56,961 nucleotides of DNA from Chloroflexota bacterium (GTDB lineage: Bacteria; Chloroflexota; Limnocylindria; P2-11E): positions 1-56,961 of the forward strand of contig VBDQ01000032.1 of assembly GCA_005889075.1 (NCBI GenBank), given 5' to 3'. Under the pieces are notes generated by a model. That model ran no database searches. It worked only from the letters and a program-made list of their open reading frames with translations, and was not told where the DNA came from. The translations under genes and the position numbers were made by a program. Positions 10,662-20,560 of this stretch are shown piece by piece (within the stretch, counting starts at the first letter, position 1; every line of letters starts with the position of its first letter).

Positions 10662-11379
10662 CACCTCGACCGACTGGGCGTCGGTCGCGCTCTTCGACGG
10701 GCGCGACGTTCTCGCTGAAGAGACGTGGCGAGCGCAGCGTCGGCACGGCGACGAGCTCTTTCCCGCGATCGAGCGGCTCCTCGCGTCGACCCGCAGCGCG
10801 CTCTCGTCGGTGACGCGCGTCGCGGTCGCGACGGGACCGGGGTCGTTCACCGGACTCCGCGTCGCGATCGCGGCGGGGCAGGGGATCGCCCGGGGAAGCG
10901 GGGCCGCCCTTGTCGGCATCTCGACCTTGGACGTGCTCGCGTACCCGCATGCGCCATCGAAGCAACGGACGTGTCCGCTGGTGCCGGCCGGCCGCGATCA
11001 GTACTACGCCGCCTTCTATCAGGAGCGCAATCGCAAGTGGCAGCGCCGCTCGCCGTTCATCGTCGCGAGCCTGGCTGAGATCTGCCGTCAGATCGGGGCG
11101 CACACGTTGTTCGTCGGCGAGATCGACGCCGATGCGGAGGGCACGCTCCGCGATCTCCTCGGGCCGAAGGCCCTCTTCGCGTCACCCGCCTCGCGGATGC
11201 GCCGCGCCGGCTATCTCGCCGAGCTCGGATGGAGGGAGCTCGAGACGCGAGCGCAGGTGAAGATGGGCGAGATCGAGCCGCTCTACGTGCGCCAGCCATC
11301 GATCCGCGTCTCCTTCGATCAGCCGTTCGCGCCGCCGCCCGCGGACGAGCGCGCGCTCGGTCTGCCGAAGCGGAGCTAG
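10645..11379 (+). CDS. tsaB: tRNA t6A complex subunit TsaB
   Basis: Non-catalytic ASKHA-fold partner that dimerizes with TsaD in the t6A synthesis complex. It has 244 residues, a full-length member. The N-terminal strand LLALDTST and the motif ATGPGSFTGLRVAIAAGQGIA near residues 60-80 are diagnostic. The C-terminus EIEPLYVRQP is the usual end of the family. The start is GTG, within the tsaE coding sequence. Confidence 0.95.
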   Translation: MLLALDTSTDWASVALFDGRDVLAEETWRAQRRHGDELFPAIERLLASTRSALSSVTRVAVATGPGSFTGLRVAIAAGQGIARGSGAALVGISTLDVLAYPHAPSKQRTCPLVPAGRDQYYAAFYQERNRKWQRRSPFIVASLAEICRQIGAHTLFVGEIDADAEGTLRDLLGPKALFASPASRMRRAGYLAELGWRELETRAQVKMGEIEPLYVRQPSIRVSFDQPFAPPPADERALGLPKRS

Positions 11380-11382
11380 AAG

Positions 11383-11388
11383 TACAGT
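11383..11388 (+). promoter_or_regulatory. TANNNT -10 box, leaderless-type
   Basis: TACAGT ends 7 nt before the rimI ATG at 11396, in the 16-nt gap after tsaB. No Shine-Dalgarno sequence lies in the gap. An internal promoter for rimI-tsaD is suggested. Confidence 0.4.
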
Positions 11389-11395
11389 CAGGGTC

Positions 11396-11913
11396 ATGGT
11401 CGCGACCTTCCCCCTCGTCATCGAGGAGATGACGCTCGAAGACATCCCCGGCGTGCAAGAGGTCGAGCGGGCCTCGTTCCCGATCCCGTGGCCGGCGAAC
11501 GCCTTCCGTCACGAGCTCACGGGCAACAAGAACGCGCGGTACGTCGTCGCGCGGGAGAGCGGGCGGATCGTCGGCTACGCAGGCCTCTGGCTCATGGTCG
11601 ACGAGGCGCACATCACCACGTTCGCGGTCCACCCCGACCACCGCCGACGCCAGATCGGAGAGCGGATGCTGGTGCGGCTCTTTGAGATGGCCGCGGCGCT
11701 CAATGCCGAGTGGCTCACGCTCGAGGTCCGCGCATCGAACCTCGCCGCGCAGAAGCTCTACGAGAAGTACGGCTTCCGTCGAGCCGGCGTCCGTCGGCGC
11801 TATTACTCGGACAACAACGAAGACGCGCTGATCATGTGGACCGAGCGTCTTCGCGATCGGGCGGTACGCGATCGGCTCGCGAAGCTCAAGGCCGCGCTGG
11901 ACCACGACGACCG

Positions 11914-11917
<4 letters not shown>
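11396..11917 (+). CDS. rimI: Ribosomal protein alanine N-acetyltransferase-like GNAT
   Basis: GNAT acetyltransferase of 173 residues resembling RimI, which acetylates the N-terminus of ribosomal protein S18 using acetyl-CoA. The acetyl-CoA binding stretch HPDHRRRQIGERML (motif A; the usual Q/RxxGxG/A loop here reads RRQIGE) follows ITTFAV, and the C-terminal LEVRASNLAAQKLYEKYGF is characteristic of RimI. Its place between tsaB and tsaD is a very common bacterial arrangement. The tail after residue 150 is charged and longer than in E. coli RimI. The stop overlaps the TTG of tsaD (TTGA). Confidence 0.9.
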
Positions 11918-12926
<1,009 letters not shown>

Positions 12927-12930
<4 letters not shown>

Positions 12931-13343
12931 CGCGGCTCGAAGAAGCCATTGAGGCGGCGCGCGTCGGCGCGACCTCTCCGCCGAACCCGATAAGCGCACG
13001 CGACGCGGTATTGCGCATCCTCGAGGCGGCATCAGCCGACGAGCGCGTCCGCGCGAACCTGAGCGACGTGCAGGCGAAGCGCGCTCTGCTGCGATTCACG
13101 GACACGAACGACGCGATCGAGTTCCGCGCGGGCGGAGGCGAGCTGCACGCCGAGGCTGCGGAGGTGCGCGGGCCGGGACCAAAGGTCGACGCGACGGGCG
13201 CGACCTGGCTCGGCCTGGTCTCGGGGACCCTGAAGCCGTGGCTCGCATTCACGCGCGGCCTGGTGGTGTGCCGCGCCGGACTCACCGAGCTGCGCTGGAT
13301 GCAGCAGGTCGCGGAGCGGTTGCAGAAGGCGTACGCGGAGTGA
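12927..13343 (+). CDS. SCP2-like small protein
   Basis: Protein of 138 residues coupled to tsaD by ATGA. The middle and C-terminal part (KRALLRFTDTNDAIEFRAGG, then ATWLGLVSGTLKPWLAFTRG and a final helix) has the strand and helix order of sterol-carrier-protein-2-like lipid-binding domains, in which a TW.A..SG....A...G pattern precedes the last strands. Sequence likeness is weak. No signal peptide is seen. It is probably a cytosolic lipid- or acyl-CoA-binding protein, but this is a fold-level guess. Confidence 0.5.
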
Positions 13344-13354
13344 ACGCGCCGCAT

Positions 13355-13360
13355 TAGAGT
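13355..13360 (+). promoter_or_regulatory. TANNNT -10 box, leaderless-type
   Basis: TAGAGT ends 7 nt before the ATG at 13368. The 24-nt gap between the two genes has no Shine-Dalgarno sequence. Confidence 0.4.
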
Positions 13361-13367
13361 TTCGCCG

Positions 13368-14150
13368 ATGAGCGATGCACTGCAGGCGCCTCGACCCGGA
13401 CCCGACGACACGAAGAGCGCCGACGAACAGCGAAAGGTCCACCGGGCCGAGACGAAGACCCGTACGCCGGTCGAGGCGAGGCGTGAAGGGCCGACACTCG
13501 AGGTCATCAAGAGCGACGAGCGGGTGAAGGTCTTCATCCGCTCTGCGAACCAGCAGACCGGCGCGATCGGCTACACCGAGCACGGTGAGCGCCATGCGAA
13601 CACGTCCGCGGATGGGGCTCGGTTCATCCTGAAGTCACTCGGTCACGATGCGCGGCGCTGCGAGGTCGCGGCGGTCGGCGCGTACCTCCACGACATGGGC
13701 AACGTCGTGACGCGCGAGAAGCACGCGCAGACCGGCGCGCTGCTCGCGAAGGACATCCTGCAGGACCTGGGCTTCCCGCTCGAGGAAGTGGCCACGATCA
13801 TGGGCGCGATCGCCAACCACGAGGAGGACGAGGGCGGCCTGCCGGTGAGCGCGGTCTCCGCGGCCGTGATCATCGCGGACAAGAGCGACGTGCATCGCAG
13901 CCGCGTCCGGAATCCGAAGTCGACCTCGTTCGACATCCACGACCGCGTGAACTACGCGGTCACGGCCTCCGAGATCAAGGTCAGCCGGAAGGAAAAGCTC
14001 ATCACCCTCGAGCTCGCCGTCGACACCGAGGTGTCGCCGATCATGGAGTACTTCGAGATCTTCCTGCCGCGCATGATGCTCTCCCGCCGTGCGGCCGAGT
14101 TCCTCCACTGCAATTTCGCGCTCGTCATCAACAACACGCGTCTGCTCTAG
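13368..14150 (+). CDS. HD-domain phosphohydrolase
   Basis: Protein of 260 residues. The first 45 residues are charged and probably disordered. The core is an HD domain: His76 in EHGERHAN, the His108-Asp109 pair in YLHDMGNVV, His119, His151 in ANHEEDEGG, and Asp171 in IIADKSDVHRSR. This pattern binds one or two metal ions and hydrolyses phosphate esters or nucleotides. The C-terminal part from about residue 190 (DRVNYAVTASEIKVS) forms strands and ends in a short hydrophobic segment. The substrate is unknown. It is monocistronic or promoter-proximal by spacing, with the Nudix gene 47 nt downstream. Confidence 0.8.
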   Translation: MSDALQAPRPGPDDTKSADEQRKVHRAETKTRTPVEARREGPTLEVIKSDERVKVFIRSANQQTGAIGYTEHGERHANTSADGARFILKSLGHDARRCEVAAVGAYLHDMGNVVTREKHAQTGALLAKDILQDLGFPLEEVATIMGAIANHEEDEGGLPVSAVSAAVIIADKSDVHRSRVRNPKSTSFDIHDRVNYAVTASEIKVSRKEKLITLELAVDTEVSPIMEYFEIFLPRMMLSRRAAEFLHCNFALVINNTRLL

Positions 14151-14197
14151 ACGGGCGTCTTCCCCTAAACTTCTTGTCCTCACATCGGGGAGGACAC

Positions 14198-14647
14198 ATG
14201 CCGTCCACACGTGCCCGCCGGCCTTCGCGCGTGCGCAATGCGATCGCCGCTGGTGGCGTAGTCCTCCGTGAGCGCGATGGCAAGCGCGAGGTCGTGCTCA
14301 CCGGCCGCCACTCCGACGGCACGTGGGTCTTTCCGAAGGGGACCCCGGACAAAGGTGAGGAGATCGAGGAGACGGCCGTGCGCGAGGTGCAGGAGGAGAC
14401 CGGACTCAATGTTCGGATCGTTCGTCCCATCGGCACCACCGACTATTGGTTCGCGGCGCCCGGCGAGCGCGTCCATAAGTTCGTGCACTTCTTCCTGATG
14501 GAGCCGACCGGCGGCGATGTGTCCGAGCACGACCATGAGTACGACGAGGTTCGGTGGGTCGCCGAAGACGAGGCGCGGCGCCTGCTCTCCTTCGATACCT
14601 ACCGCGACATCCTCGAGCGGGCGCTCGCCGCGGCGGAAGCCGCGTGA
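14198..14647 (+). CDS. Nudix hydrolase
   Basis: Nudix-fold pyrophosphohydrolase of 149 residues. A full Nudix box begins at Gly48, with Glu54, Arg62-Glu63 and Glu66-Glu67, ending at Gly69 (REVQEETGL). The start ATG at 14198 is chosen because GGGAGG lies 6 nt upstream and the protein begins with a short basic tail; a longer frame from 14174 exists. The lysine/arginine-rich N-terminus and WVFPKGT motif resemble diadenosine or diphosphoinositol polyphosphate hydrolases, but the substrate cannot be fixed. Its TGA overlaps the ATG of gcvT (TGATG), which ties it to the glycine cleavage operon. A TAAACT hexamer at 14166-14171 may be the operon's -10 box. Confidence 0.88.
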   Translation: MPSTRARRPSRVRNAIAAGGVVLRERDGKREVVLTGRHSDGTWVFPKGTPDKGEEIEETAVREVQEETGLNVRIVRPIGTTDYWFAAPGERVHKFVHFFLMEPTGGDVSEHDHEYDEVRWVAEDEARRLLSFDTYRDILERALAAAEAA

Positions 14648-15747
14648 TGGCCACCGAGGCACCGACCCTTCGGCGCACCCCGCTCTACGAGAGGCACGTC
14701 GCGCTGGGAGCGAAGATGGTGCCGTTCGCTGGATACGAGATGCCGATCCAATACGAAGGAATCGTTGCGGAACATCGCGCTGTGCGCTCTCACGTGGGAC
14801 TGTTCGACCTCTCGCACATGGGCGAATTCATCTTTCAGGGCCGGGGAGCAAAGGCCCTCGTCGATCGACTGGTCTCGAGCGACATCGCCGGCCTCGAAGC
14901 TGACCAGGCGCGATACGGACTTCTGACGAACGAAGGCGGCACGATCGTCGACGACGTGATCGTCTATCGGACCGGTGACTCGGAGTACCTGATGGTCGTC
15001 AACGCGGCGAACATCGAGAAGGACCGCCGTCACGTCCTCCGCTATCTCGGAGCTGACGTCGCGTTCGACGATCGGTCGCTTGCCACCGCGCTCGTCGCGA
15101 TCCAAGGTCCGCGCGCCGCAACGATCCTCGAGTCGGCGACGACGACCAGCGTGCGAGAGCTTCCGGCGTTCGGCGTCGTCGGCTCGGAGGTGCTCGGGAA
15201 AGGCGCGACGGTCGCGCGGACCGGATATACCGGCGAAGACGGGTTCGAGATCTTCGTCGCGAACGATGCCGCGGACCGGATCTGGGAGGGCCTCCTCGAG
15301 CGAGGGGCTTCGCTCGGGATCAAGCCCATCGGTCTCGGTGCGCGCGACACGCTCCGGCTCGAGGCGCGCTTCTCGCTTTACGGCAACGACATCGACGAGA
15401 CGACGAATCCGATCGAGGCCGGGCTCGGCTGGACGTGCAAGCTCGACAAGGCGTTCATCGGCCGTGATGCGATCGCCGCCATCAAGGCTGAAGGACCGAA
15501 GCGCCGGATCGTCGGTCTGGTGATCGACGGCGGCGTGGCACGGCACGGACATGAGGTCGTCTCTGCGGGCGAGGTCGTCGGGCACGTCACCAGCGGGACC
15601 TTCGGGCCGACGGTGCAAAAGAACATCGCTCTGGCCTACGTTCCGACGCGACTTTCGAAGGTTGGGACTGCGGTCGCGGTGCGAATCCGCGGCAAGGACG
15701 TTCCCGCTACGGTAGTCAAAACACCATTTTTCCGGAGGGCCGAGTGA
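14647..15747 (+). CDS. gcvT: Glycine cleavage system T protein (aminomethyltransferase)
   Basis: Transfers the methylene group from aminomethyl-lipoyl H protein to tetrahydrofolate, releasing ammonia. It has 366 residues, normal for the family. Conserved stretches: GAKMVPFAGYEMPIQY at the N-terminus, GLFDLSHMGE, ARTGYTGEDGFEIF (folate site), LEARFSLYGNDIDE and the C-terminal ALAYVP. The GTG of gcvH overlaps its stop. No glycine riboswitch can precede it, because the gene begins inside the Nudix stop codon. Confidence 0.97.
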   Translation: MATEAPTLRRTPLYERHVALGAKMVPFAGYEMPIQYEGIVAEHRAVRSHVGLFDLSHMGEFIFQGRGAKALVDRLVSSDIAGLEADQARYGLLTNEGGTIVDDVIVYRTGDSEYLMVVNAANIEKDRRHVLRYLGADVAFDDRSLATALVAIQGPRAATILESATTTSVRELPAFGVVGSEVLGKGATVARTGYTGEDGFEIFVANDAADRIWEGLLERGASLGIKPIGLGARDTLRLEARFSLYGNDIDETTNPIEAGLGWTCKLDKAFIGRDAIAAIKAEGPKRRIVGLVIDGGVARHGHEVVSAGEVVGHVTSGTFGPTVQKNIALAYVPTRLSKVGTAVAVRIRGKDVPATVVKTPFFRRAE

Positions 15748-16148
15748 GCAGCGTGCCCGACGACCTGCGCTACTCAAAGGAGCACGAGTGGGTGCGTGCC
15801 GATGGCGATGTGGCCACGATCGGCATTACTCACTTCGCGCAGGAGCAGCTGGGCGATGTCGTGTTCGTCGAGCTTCCGGAGAAAGGGACGGCGGTCCGTC
15901 AGTTCTCGAGCCTGGGCGTCGTCGAGTCGGTCAAGGCGGCTTCGGACATCTACGCACCGGTTTCCGGCGAGATCCTCGAACGAAACGTGAAAGTGATCGA
16001 GAAGCCCGAGCTGGTGAACACCGAGCCCTATGGCGATGGCTGGATGATCAAGGTGCGGCTCGCCAACGAGGGCGAGCTGGCGCAGCTCCTGTCGCCGCAG
16101 GATTACCGCTCGCACATCGGAGAGACGGCCGGCGCCGGAGGCGACTAG
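15744..16148 (+). CDS. gcvH: Glycine cleavage system H protein
   Basis: Lipoyl carrier shuttling the aminomethyl group between P, T and L proteins. It has 134 residues. The lipoylated lysine is Lys64 in ESVKAASDIYAPVSGE. N-terminal RYSKEHEWVR and C-terminal PYGDGWMIKVR are typical. The GTG start overlaps gcvT by 4 nt. No lipoate ligase and no L protein are encoded in the window. Confidence 0.97.
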   Translation: MSSVPDDLRYSKEHEWVRADGDVATIGITHFAQEQLGDVVFVELPEKGTAVRQFSSLGVVESVKAASDIYAPVSGEILERNVKVIEKPELVNTEPYGDGWMIKVRLANEGELAQLLSPQDYRSHIGETAGAGGD

Positions 16149-16150
16149 CT

Positions 16151-17509
16151 CTGAACCAGAATCCCTATTCGCCACACACCGATGAGGATCGAGCGGCCAT
16201 GCTCGAGCGCATCGGCGTGCGGAGCGTCGACGAGCTGCTGACGGCGATCCCTCAGGACGCGAGGCGACCGAAGCTCGGTCTCGCACCTGGCATGTCGGAG
16301 ATGGAGGTCCAGGCGCACCTCGAGCGTCTGGCGGCGATGAACCGCACCGCCACCTCAGGTCCGTTCTTCATCGGCGGACCGATCCAGCGCCGCTACATCC
16401 CGGCCGCGGTGCCGGTCCTCGCGCTGCGCGGCGAATTCCTGACCGCGTACACGCCGTACCAGCCGGAGGTAAGCCAGGGGACGCTGCAGGCCGGGTTCGA
16501 GTACCAGTCGCTCATGGCCGAGCTGCTCGCGATGGATGTCGTCAACTCGTCGATGTACGACGGCGCGTCGGCGATGGCCGAGGCCGCGCTCATGGCGGTG
16601 CGCCTCACCGGCCGAAAGAAGGTCGTGGTCTCGTCCGACGTGGACTTCGTCTTCCGCCGAACGCTGCGCACGTACGCGCGCGGAGCGGAGCTCGACATCC
16701 ACGACGTACCGACGGCGCACCTCGTCGCCACGGCGGAGGGCGCGGCGTGTCTGATCGTCCAGCACCCCGACGCGTTCGGGACGCTCGTCGACGTCAAGTC
16801 GATCGGCGAGGCGGCGCACGCCGCGGGCGGGCTCCTGATCCAGGTCACCGAGCCGCACGCGCTCGCGCTGCTCGAGCCGCCCGGCGCGCTTGGCGCGGAT
16901 ATCGCGGTGGGCGAAGGCCAGCCGCTCGGCATTCCAATGTCGTACGGCGGACCGCACCTGGGGATCTTCGCGTGCCGAATGGCGCTGGTCCGGCAGATGC
17001 CCGGCCGCATCGCGGGGCAGACCGTCGACGCCGACGGGATCCGTGGCTTCGTCAACACGCTGCAGACCCGCGAGCAGCACATCCGGCGCGAGAAGGCGAC
17101 CAGCAACATCTGCACGAACGAAGCGCTCGCGGCCATCCACGCCGCCATATACCTTTCGCTCCTCGGACCGCAAGGTCTCCGCGCCGCCGCGCAGGCCGGT
17201 GTGCGGCACGCGCACGCGCTTGCCAAGCGCCTCGGGGCCATCCCAGGCTGCCAGGTCGCGAACGACGGAGCGTTCTTCGATCGGTTCACCCTGCGGACCG
17301 AGATGGGTGGCTGGGCGCTGCGGCTGGCACTGCTCGAACGGAGCATCCAGGTCGAGGCGACCGCCTCGCATTATGTTGACGGGAAGCGGCGCGGACGCGA
17401 CGACGTGATCCTCCAGTGCACCGAGCTGACCAACGACAGCGACATGGACGCGCTCGTCGACGCCGTCAGCGAGATCACCGGCTCGCGACAGGCGGTCGCC
17501 GCCCGATGA
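16151..17509 (+). CDS. gcvPA: Glycine dehydrogenase (decarboxylating) subunit 1
   Basis: N-terminal half of the split P protein, which with GcvPB decarboxylates glycine. It has 452 residues from the proposed start. Motifs: ERIGVRSVDELL, TAYTPYQPEVSQGTLQ, YDGASAMAEA, GEGQPLGIPMSYGGPHLG, NTLQTREQHIRREKATSNIC. No ATG, GTG or TTG occurs before the conserved N-terminus NPYSPHTDEDR. The only candidate that keeps it is CTG at 16151, with GGAGG (16137-16141) 9 nt upstream. The first ATG would be at 16199, removing 16 conserved residues. A CTG start is therefore proposed. The stop overlaps the gcvPB ATG. Confidence 0.93.
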   Translation: MNQNPYSPHTDEDRAAMLERIGVRSVDELLTAIPQDARRPKLGLAPGMSEMEVQAHLERLAAMNRTATSGPFFIGGPIQRRYIPAAVPVLALRGEFLTAYTPYQPEVSQGTLQAGFEYQSLMAELLAMDVVNSSMYDGASAMAEAALMAVRLTGRKKVVVSSDVDFVFRRTLRTYARGAELDIHDVPTAHLVATAEGAACLIVQHPDAFGTLVDVKSIGEAAHAAGGLLIQVTEPHALALLEPPGALGADIAVGEGQPLGIPMSYGGPHLGIFACRMALVRQMPGRIAGQTVDADGIRGFVNTLQTREQHIRREKATSNICTNEALAAIHAAIYLSLLGPQGLRAAAQAGVRHAHALAKRLGAIPGCQVANDGAFFDRFTLRTEMGGWALRLALLERSIQVEATASHYVDGKRRGRDDVILQCTELTNDSDMDALVDAVSEITGSRQAVAAR

Positions 17510-19020
17510 CCACTCTCCGCCGTCAGCCGATCCCCGACGTCGGCGCGTCGCAGACGAAGGCGCTCGAGCCGCTGCTGTTCGAGCTGGCGCGGCCGGGCCG
17601 CGCGGGACGGCACGTACGCGACGAGGGCACCGCCGATATCCCGACGCAGTTCCGTCGTACGGCGCCGCTCGAGCTCCCCGAGCTGACCGAGCCGCAGGTC
17701 GTCCGCCACTACACGCACCTCGCGCAGCTCAACTACGCGGTGGACACTGGGATGTATCCGCTCGGGTCGTGCACGATGAAATACAACCCCAAGATCAACG
17801 ACCGCACTGCCTCGCTCTTCGCCGACCTCCATCCGCGCCAGTCGTACCAGACCACGCAGGGCGTGCTCGCGCTCGCCTACGAGCTCGAGCAGATGCTCGC
17901 GAAGATCACCGGAATGGACTTCGTCACCCTGCAACCGGCTGCCGGCGCGCAGTCCGAGTTAACTGCGCTCCTCATGTTCAAGGCCTATCACGCCAAGCGT
18001 GGCGAGGCCGCCCAGCGGCGCCGCGTCATCGTCCCTGATTCAGCGCACGGCACCAACCCCGCCTCCGCGGCGATGTGCGGCTATCAGGTGACGACCGTGC
18101 GCTCCGACGCACGCGGGAACGTCGATCTCGAGGCCCTGAAGGGGACGCTCGGTCCCGACGTCGCGGGCTTCATGCTCACCAACCCGAACACGCTCGGTCT
18201 GTTCGAGGAGCGGGTGCGCGAGGTCTGCGCGGCGGTGCACGACGCGGGCGGCCTCGTCTACGGCGATGGCGCGAACATGAACGCGCTTCTCGGGGTCGCG
18301 CGTCCCGGCGATCTCGGCTTCGACTGCGTTCACATCAACGTGCACAAGACCTTTTCGACACCGCACGGCGCCGGCGGACCCGGTGCCGGGCCACTCTGCG
18401 TGAAGGCGCTGCTGCGGCCCTTTCTTCCCAAGCCGTGGATCGTTCGCGAGGCCGACGGCACGTACCACTACGACACCGCGCGCGAAGATCGCGACCCCGA
18501 ACCCGTCGGCGACTCGATCGGATCCATCAAGCAGCGTCTGGGGAACTTCGGCGTGCTCGTTCGCGCTTACACCTATATGAAGACGCTCGGCGAGGACGGC
18601 CTGGCGGAGACGGGACGCGATGCGGTGCTGGCCGCGAACTATCTACTCGCGCTCGTGCGCGACCGCTACGACGTCGCGTACGACCGGACCCCGATGCACG
18701 AGTTCGTTCTCTCCGCGGCGAAGCAAAAAAAGCAAGGGGCGAGCGCGCTCGACATCGCCAAGGCGCTGCTCGACGAAGGCTTCCACTCGCCGACCGTTTA
18801 CTTCCCGCTGATCGTCCCGGAGGCGCTCATGGTCGAGCCGACGGAGACCGAGCCGAAAGAGACGCTCGACGCGTTTGCGGCGGCGCTGGTCCGTATCGCG
18901 GACCAGGTGGCACGCGATCCGGCCGCGGTGCGCGACGCGCCGAAGAACACACCGCTCCGGCACCTCGACGAAGTCGGCGCGGCGCGCCGTCCGGTGCTCA
19001 GGTGGCAGCGGCCGACGTAG
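17506..19020 (+). CDS. gcvPB: Glycine dehydrogenase (decarboxylating) subunit 2
   Basis: C-terminal, PLP-carrying half of the P protein (504 residues). The PLP lysine is Lys281 in HINVHKTFSTPHGAGGPGAGP, and other family blocks are GMYPLGSCTMKYNPKIN, LQPAAGAQSE and PDSAHGTNPASA. It couples to gcvPA by ATGA. A run of lysines near residue 405 (AAKQKKQGAS) is usual in this subunit. The NlpC gene starts within its last 19 bases. Confidence 0.97.
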   Translation: MTTLRRQPIPDVGASQTKALEPLLFELARPGRAGRHVRDEGTADIPTQFRRTAPLELPELTEPQVVRHYTHLAQLNYAVDTGMYPLGSCTMKYNPKINDRTASLFADLHPRQSYQTTQGVLALAYELEQMLAKITGMDFVTLQPAAGAQSELTALLMFKAYHAKRGEAAQRRRVIVPDSAHGTNPASAAMCGYQVTTVRSDARGNVDLEALKGTLGPDVAGFMLTNPNTLGLFEERVREVCAAVHDAGGLVYGDGANMNALLGVARPGDLGFDCVHINVHKTFSTPHGAGGPGAGPLCVKALLRPFLPKPWIVREADGTYHYDTAREDRDPEPVGDSIGSIKQRLGNFGVLVRAYTYMKTLGEDGLAETGRDAVLAANYLLALVRDRYDVAYDRTPMHEFVLSAAKQKKQGASALDIAKALLDEGFHSPTVYFPLIVPEALMVEPTETEPKETLDAFAAALVRIADQVARDPAAVRDAPKNTPLRHLDEVGAARRPVLRWQRPT

Positions 19021-19880
19021 CGACCGTCCGTGTTCCGATCGTCTGGCCGCACCGCGCGGTGGTGCGACGAGGTGCGCTCGACCTGCACGCGGAGCCGCGA
19101 GCCGATAGCGAGCTCGTCGATCAAGCGCACTGGGGCGAACACGTCCGAGTCCTTGGAGCGAGCGACGAGTGGCGATATGTACAGGGCGAGGACCTTTACT
19201 TCGGATGGTGTCCTCGCGCCGACCTGTACCAGTTCACCAAGTACGGGCGCAACGCTGTGGTCATCGTCACAGCGGCGCCCGTCCGTGAGCGGCCGGCCCC
19301 CGCGGCGCCGGTCTTGGCGGAGCTTCCCTGCGGCGCCCTCATCCCCGAAACGCGTCTTTCCCCTCCGACGGGTGGCCTGGGGCCGCCCGCGCCGCCGCAC
19401 CAGGGCGGCTGGCTGGAAGTAGGGCTCGTTGGCGATCGCGGAGAGCGCACTGGCTTCGTCTCGGGCGAGCATGTCGCGGCCCTCGTCGATCTCCCGCACC
19501 GCTACCCGACACGCGAAGACCTTCTCGCGACGGCTGAGGCGTTCCTCGGGGTGCCCTATCTGTGGGGTGGGACGACCCTCAAAGGGATGGACTGCTCGGG
19601 ATTCGTACAGCAGGTGTACCGTTTGAACGGCGTGGGGCTGCCGCGGGACGCCGACCAACAGTCGATGCTCGGCAGGCTGGTGGAGGAGGCGAGGCTGGGC
19701 GACCTCTTCTTCTTCGGCGGCGAGTCGGTCACCCATGTCGCGCTCGCGACGAGTGCGACCGAATTCCTCCACGCGCCGATGAAGGGTGGCATCGTCGAGC
19801 GCGGTCAGCTTGGTAGCGATCGCAGGCTTCGGGCGACCCGCCGCTACCTGCCCGAGGTATCCGAGGTGCGGGCCATATGA
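19002..19880 (+). CDS. NlpC/P60 (C40) cell-wall endopeptidase with SH3-like domains
   Basis: Probable gamma-D-glutamyl-L-diamino-acid endopeptidase of the YkfC type (292 residues), acting on peptidoglycan stem peptides. Residues 1-150 form two SH3b-like modules, the second interrupted by a Pro/Gly-rich insert near 125-140. The catalytic domain has Cys198 in GMDCSGFVQQVYRLNG, His245 in VTHVALA and His257 in FLHAP. LPRDADQQ after the cysteine is typical of the YkfC group. No signal peptide is visible from the GTG start, so it may act on recycled muropeptides in the cytoplasm. It is coupled to the ECF sigma gene by ATGA, an unusual link between glycine catabolism, wall peptide turnover and an alternative sigma factor. 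Confidence 0.88.
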   Translation: MAAADVATVRVPIVWPHRAVVRRGALDLHAEPRADSELVDQAHWGEHVRVLGASDEWRYVQGEDLYFGWCPRADLYQFTKYGRNAVVIVTAAPVRERPAPAAPVLAELPCGALIPETRLSPPTGGLGPPAPPHQGGWLEVGLVGDRGERTGFVSGEHVAALVDLPHRYPTREDLLATAEAFLGVPYLWGGTTLKGMDCSGFVQQVYRLNGVGLPRDADQQSMLGRLVEEARLGDLFFFGGESVTHVALATSATEFLHAPMKGGIVERGQLGSDRRLRATRRYLPEVSEVRAI

Positions 19881-20560
19881 AACGCGAGCGCGGCGCACAG
19901 TCACGCCCGAACGTCCCGAGCGGGGACGCCCGGAGCGACCGCGAGCTCGTATACGCGGCGCGCGACGGCGACACGCTCGCATTCGACGCGCTCTTCTATC
20001 GGTATCGGGACGGGATCTTCCGGCTTGGCCTCGCGATCACCAAAGACCCTTCAGCCGCGGAAGAGATCGCCGTCGATACGTTCGCCCGCGCGCACCGGGC
20101 GCTCGCTCGACTCGAACCAGACGATTCGCTGCGGCCGTGGCTCTATCGCGTTGCGGTGAATCTTTCGTACAACCGCCGGCCGCGGAAGAACGTCGTGCTC
20201 TCCTCGCTCGACGACGTCGTCGACGAGACAATCGCCAACGAGGACGGCTCGCCCTCCACCCTCGCCGAGCTCGCCGAGCTCCGCCGTCTGGTGCTGCAAT
20301 CCGTGGACGCGCTCGGTTCCAAGCACCGGATCGTCGTCGTCCTGCATTACCTGAACGGCCTGAACCTCGCCGAGATCGCGGAGGTCGTGGATTGCCCGAT
20401 CGGCACGGTGAAGTCGCGGCTGCATTACGCGCTACGGAGGCTCCGAACGCATCTTGCGGCACATCCCGAGCTCGGCATCGAACCTCCGCGCCGCGCCATC
20501 TCTACAGGTATGAGGGCGATAACGCCGATCACGGCACCGATCCCCGGCGAGGTCGAATGA
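19877..20560 (+). CDS. ECF-type RNA polymerase sigma factor
   Basis: Extracytoplasmic-function sigma-70 factor of 227 residues. Region 2 spans about residues 25-90 (ELVYAARDGDTLAFDALFYRY, then PSAAEEIAVDTFARAHRAL and PWLYRVAVN). Region 4 spans about 140-200, with the helix-turn-helix LNLAEIAEVVDCPIGTVKSR. The first 20 residues and last 30 residues are extra and probably disordered. The downstream gene, coupled by ATGA, encodes a membrane protein with a zinc-finger-like motif that fits an anti-sigma factor. Confidence 0.92.
   Translation: MKRERGAQSRPNVPSGDARSDRELVYAARDGDTLAFDALFYRYRDGIFRLGLAITKDPSAAEEIAVDTFARAHRALARLEPDDSLRPWLYRVAVNLSYNRRPRKNVVLSSLDDVVDETIANEDGSPSTLAELAELRRLVLQSVDALGSKHRIVVVLHYLNGLNLAEIAEVVDCPIGTVKSRLHYALRRLRTHLAAHPELGIEPPRRAISTGMRAITPITAPIPGEVE

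Noticed and set aside
14150..14660. Possible glycine riboswitch for the gcv operon
   Set aside because: gcvT starts within the Nudix stop codon, leaving no leader, and the 47-nt gap before the Nudix gene is too short for the aptamer.
19340..19420. Pro/Gly-rich insert in the NlpC gene as a third palindromic repeat copy
   Set aside because: It has C- and G-rich runs but no perfect hairpin and no matching order of parts.
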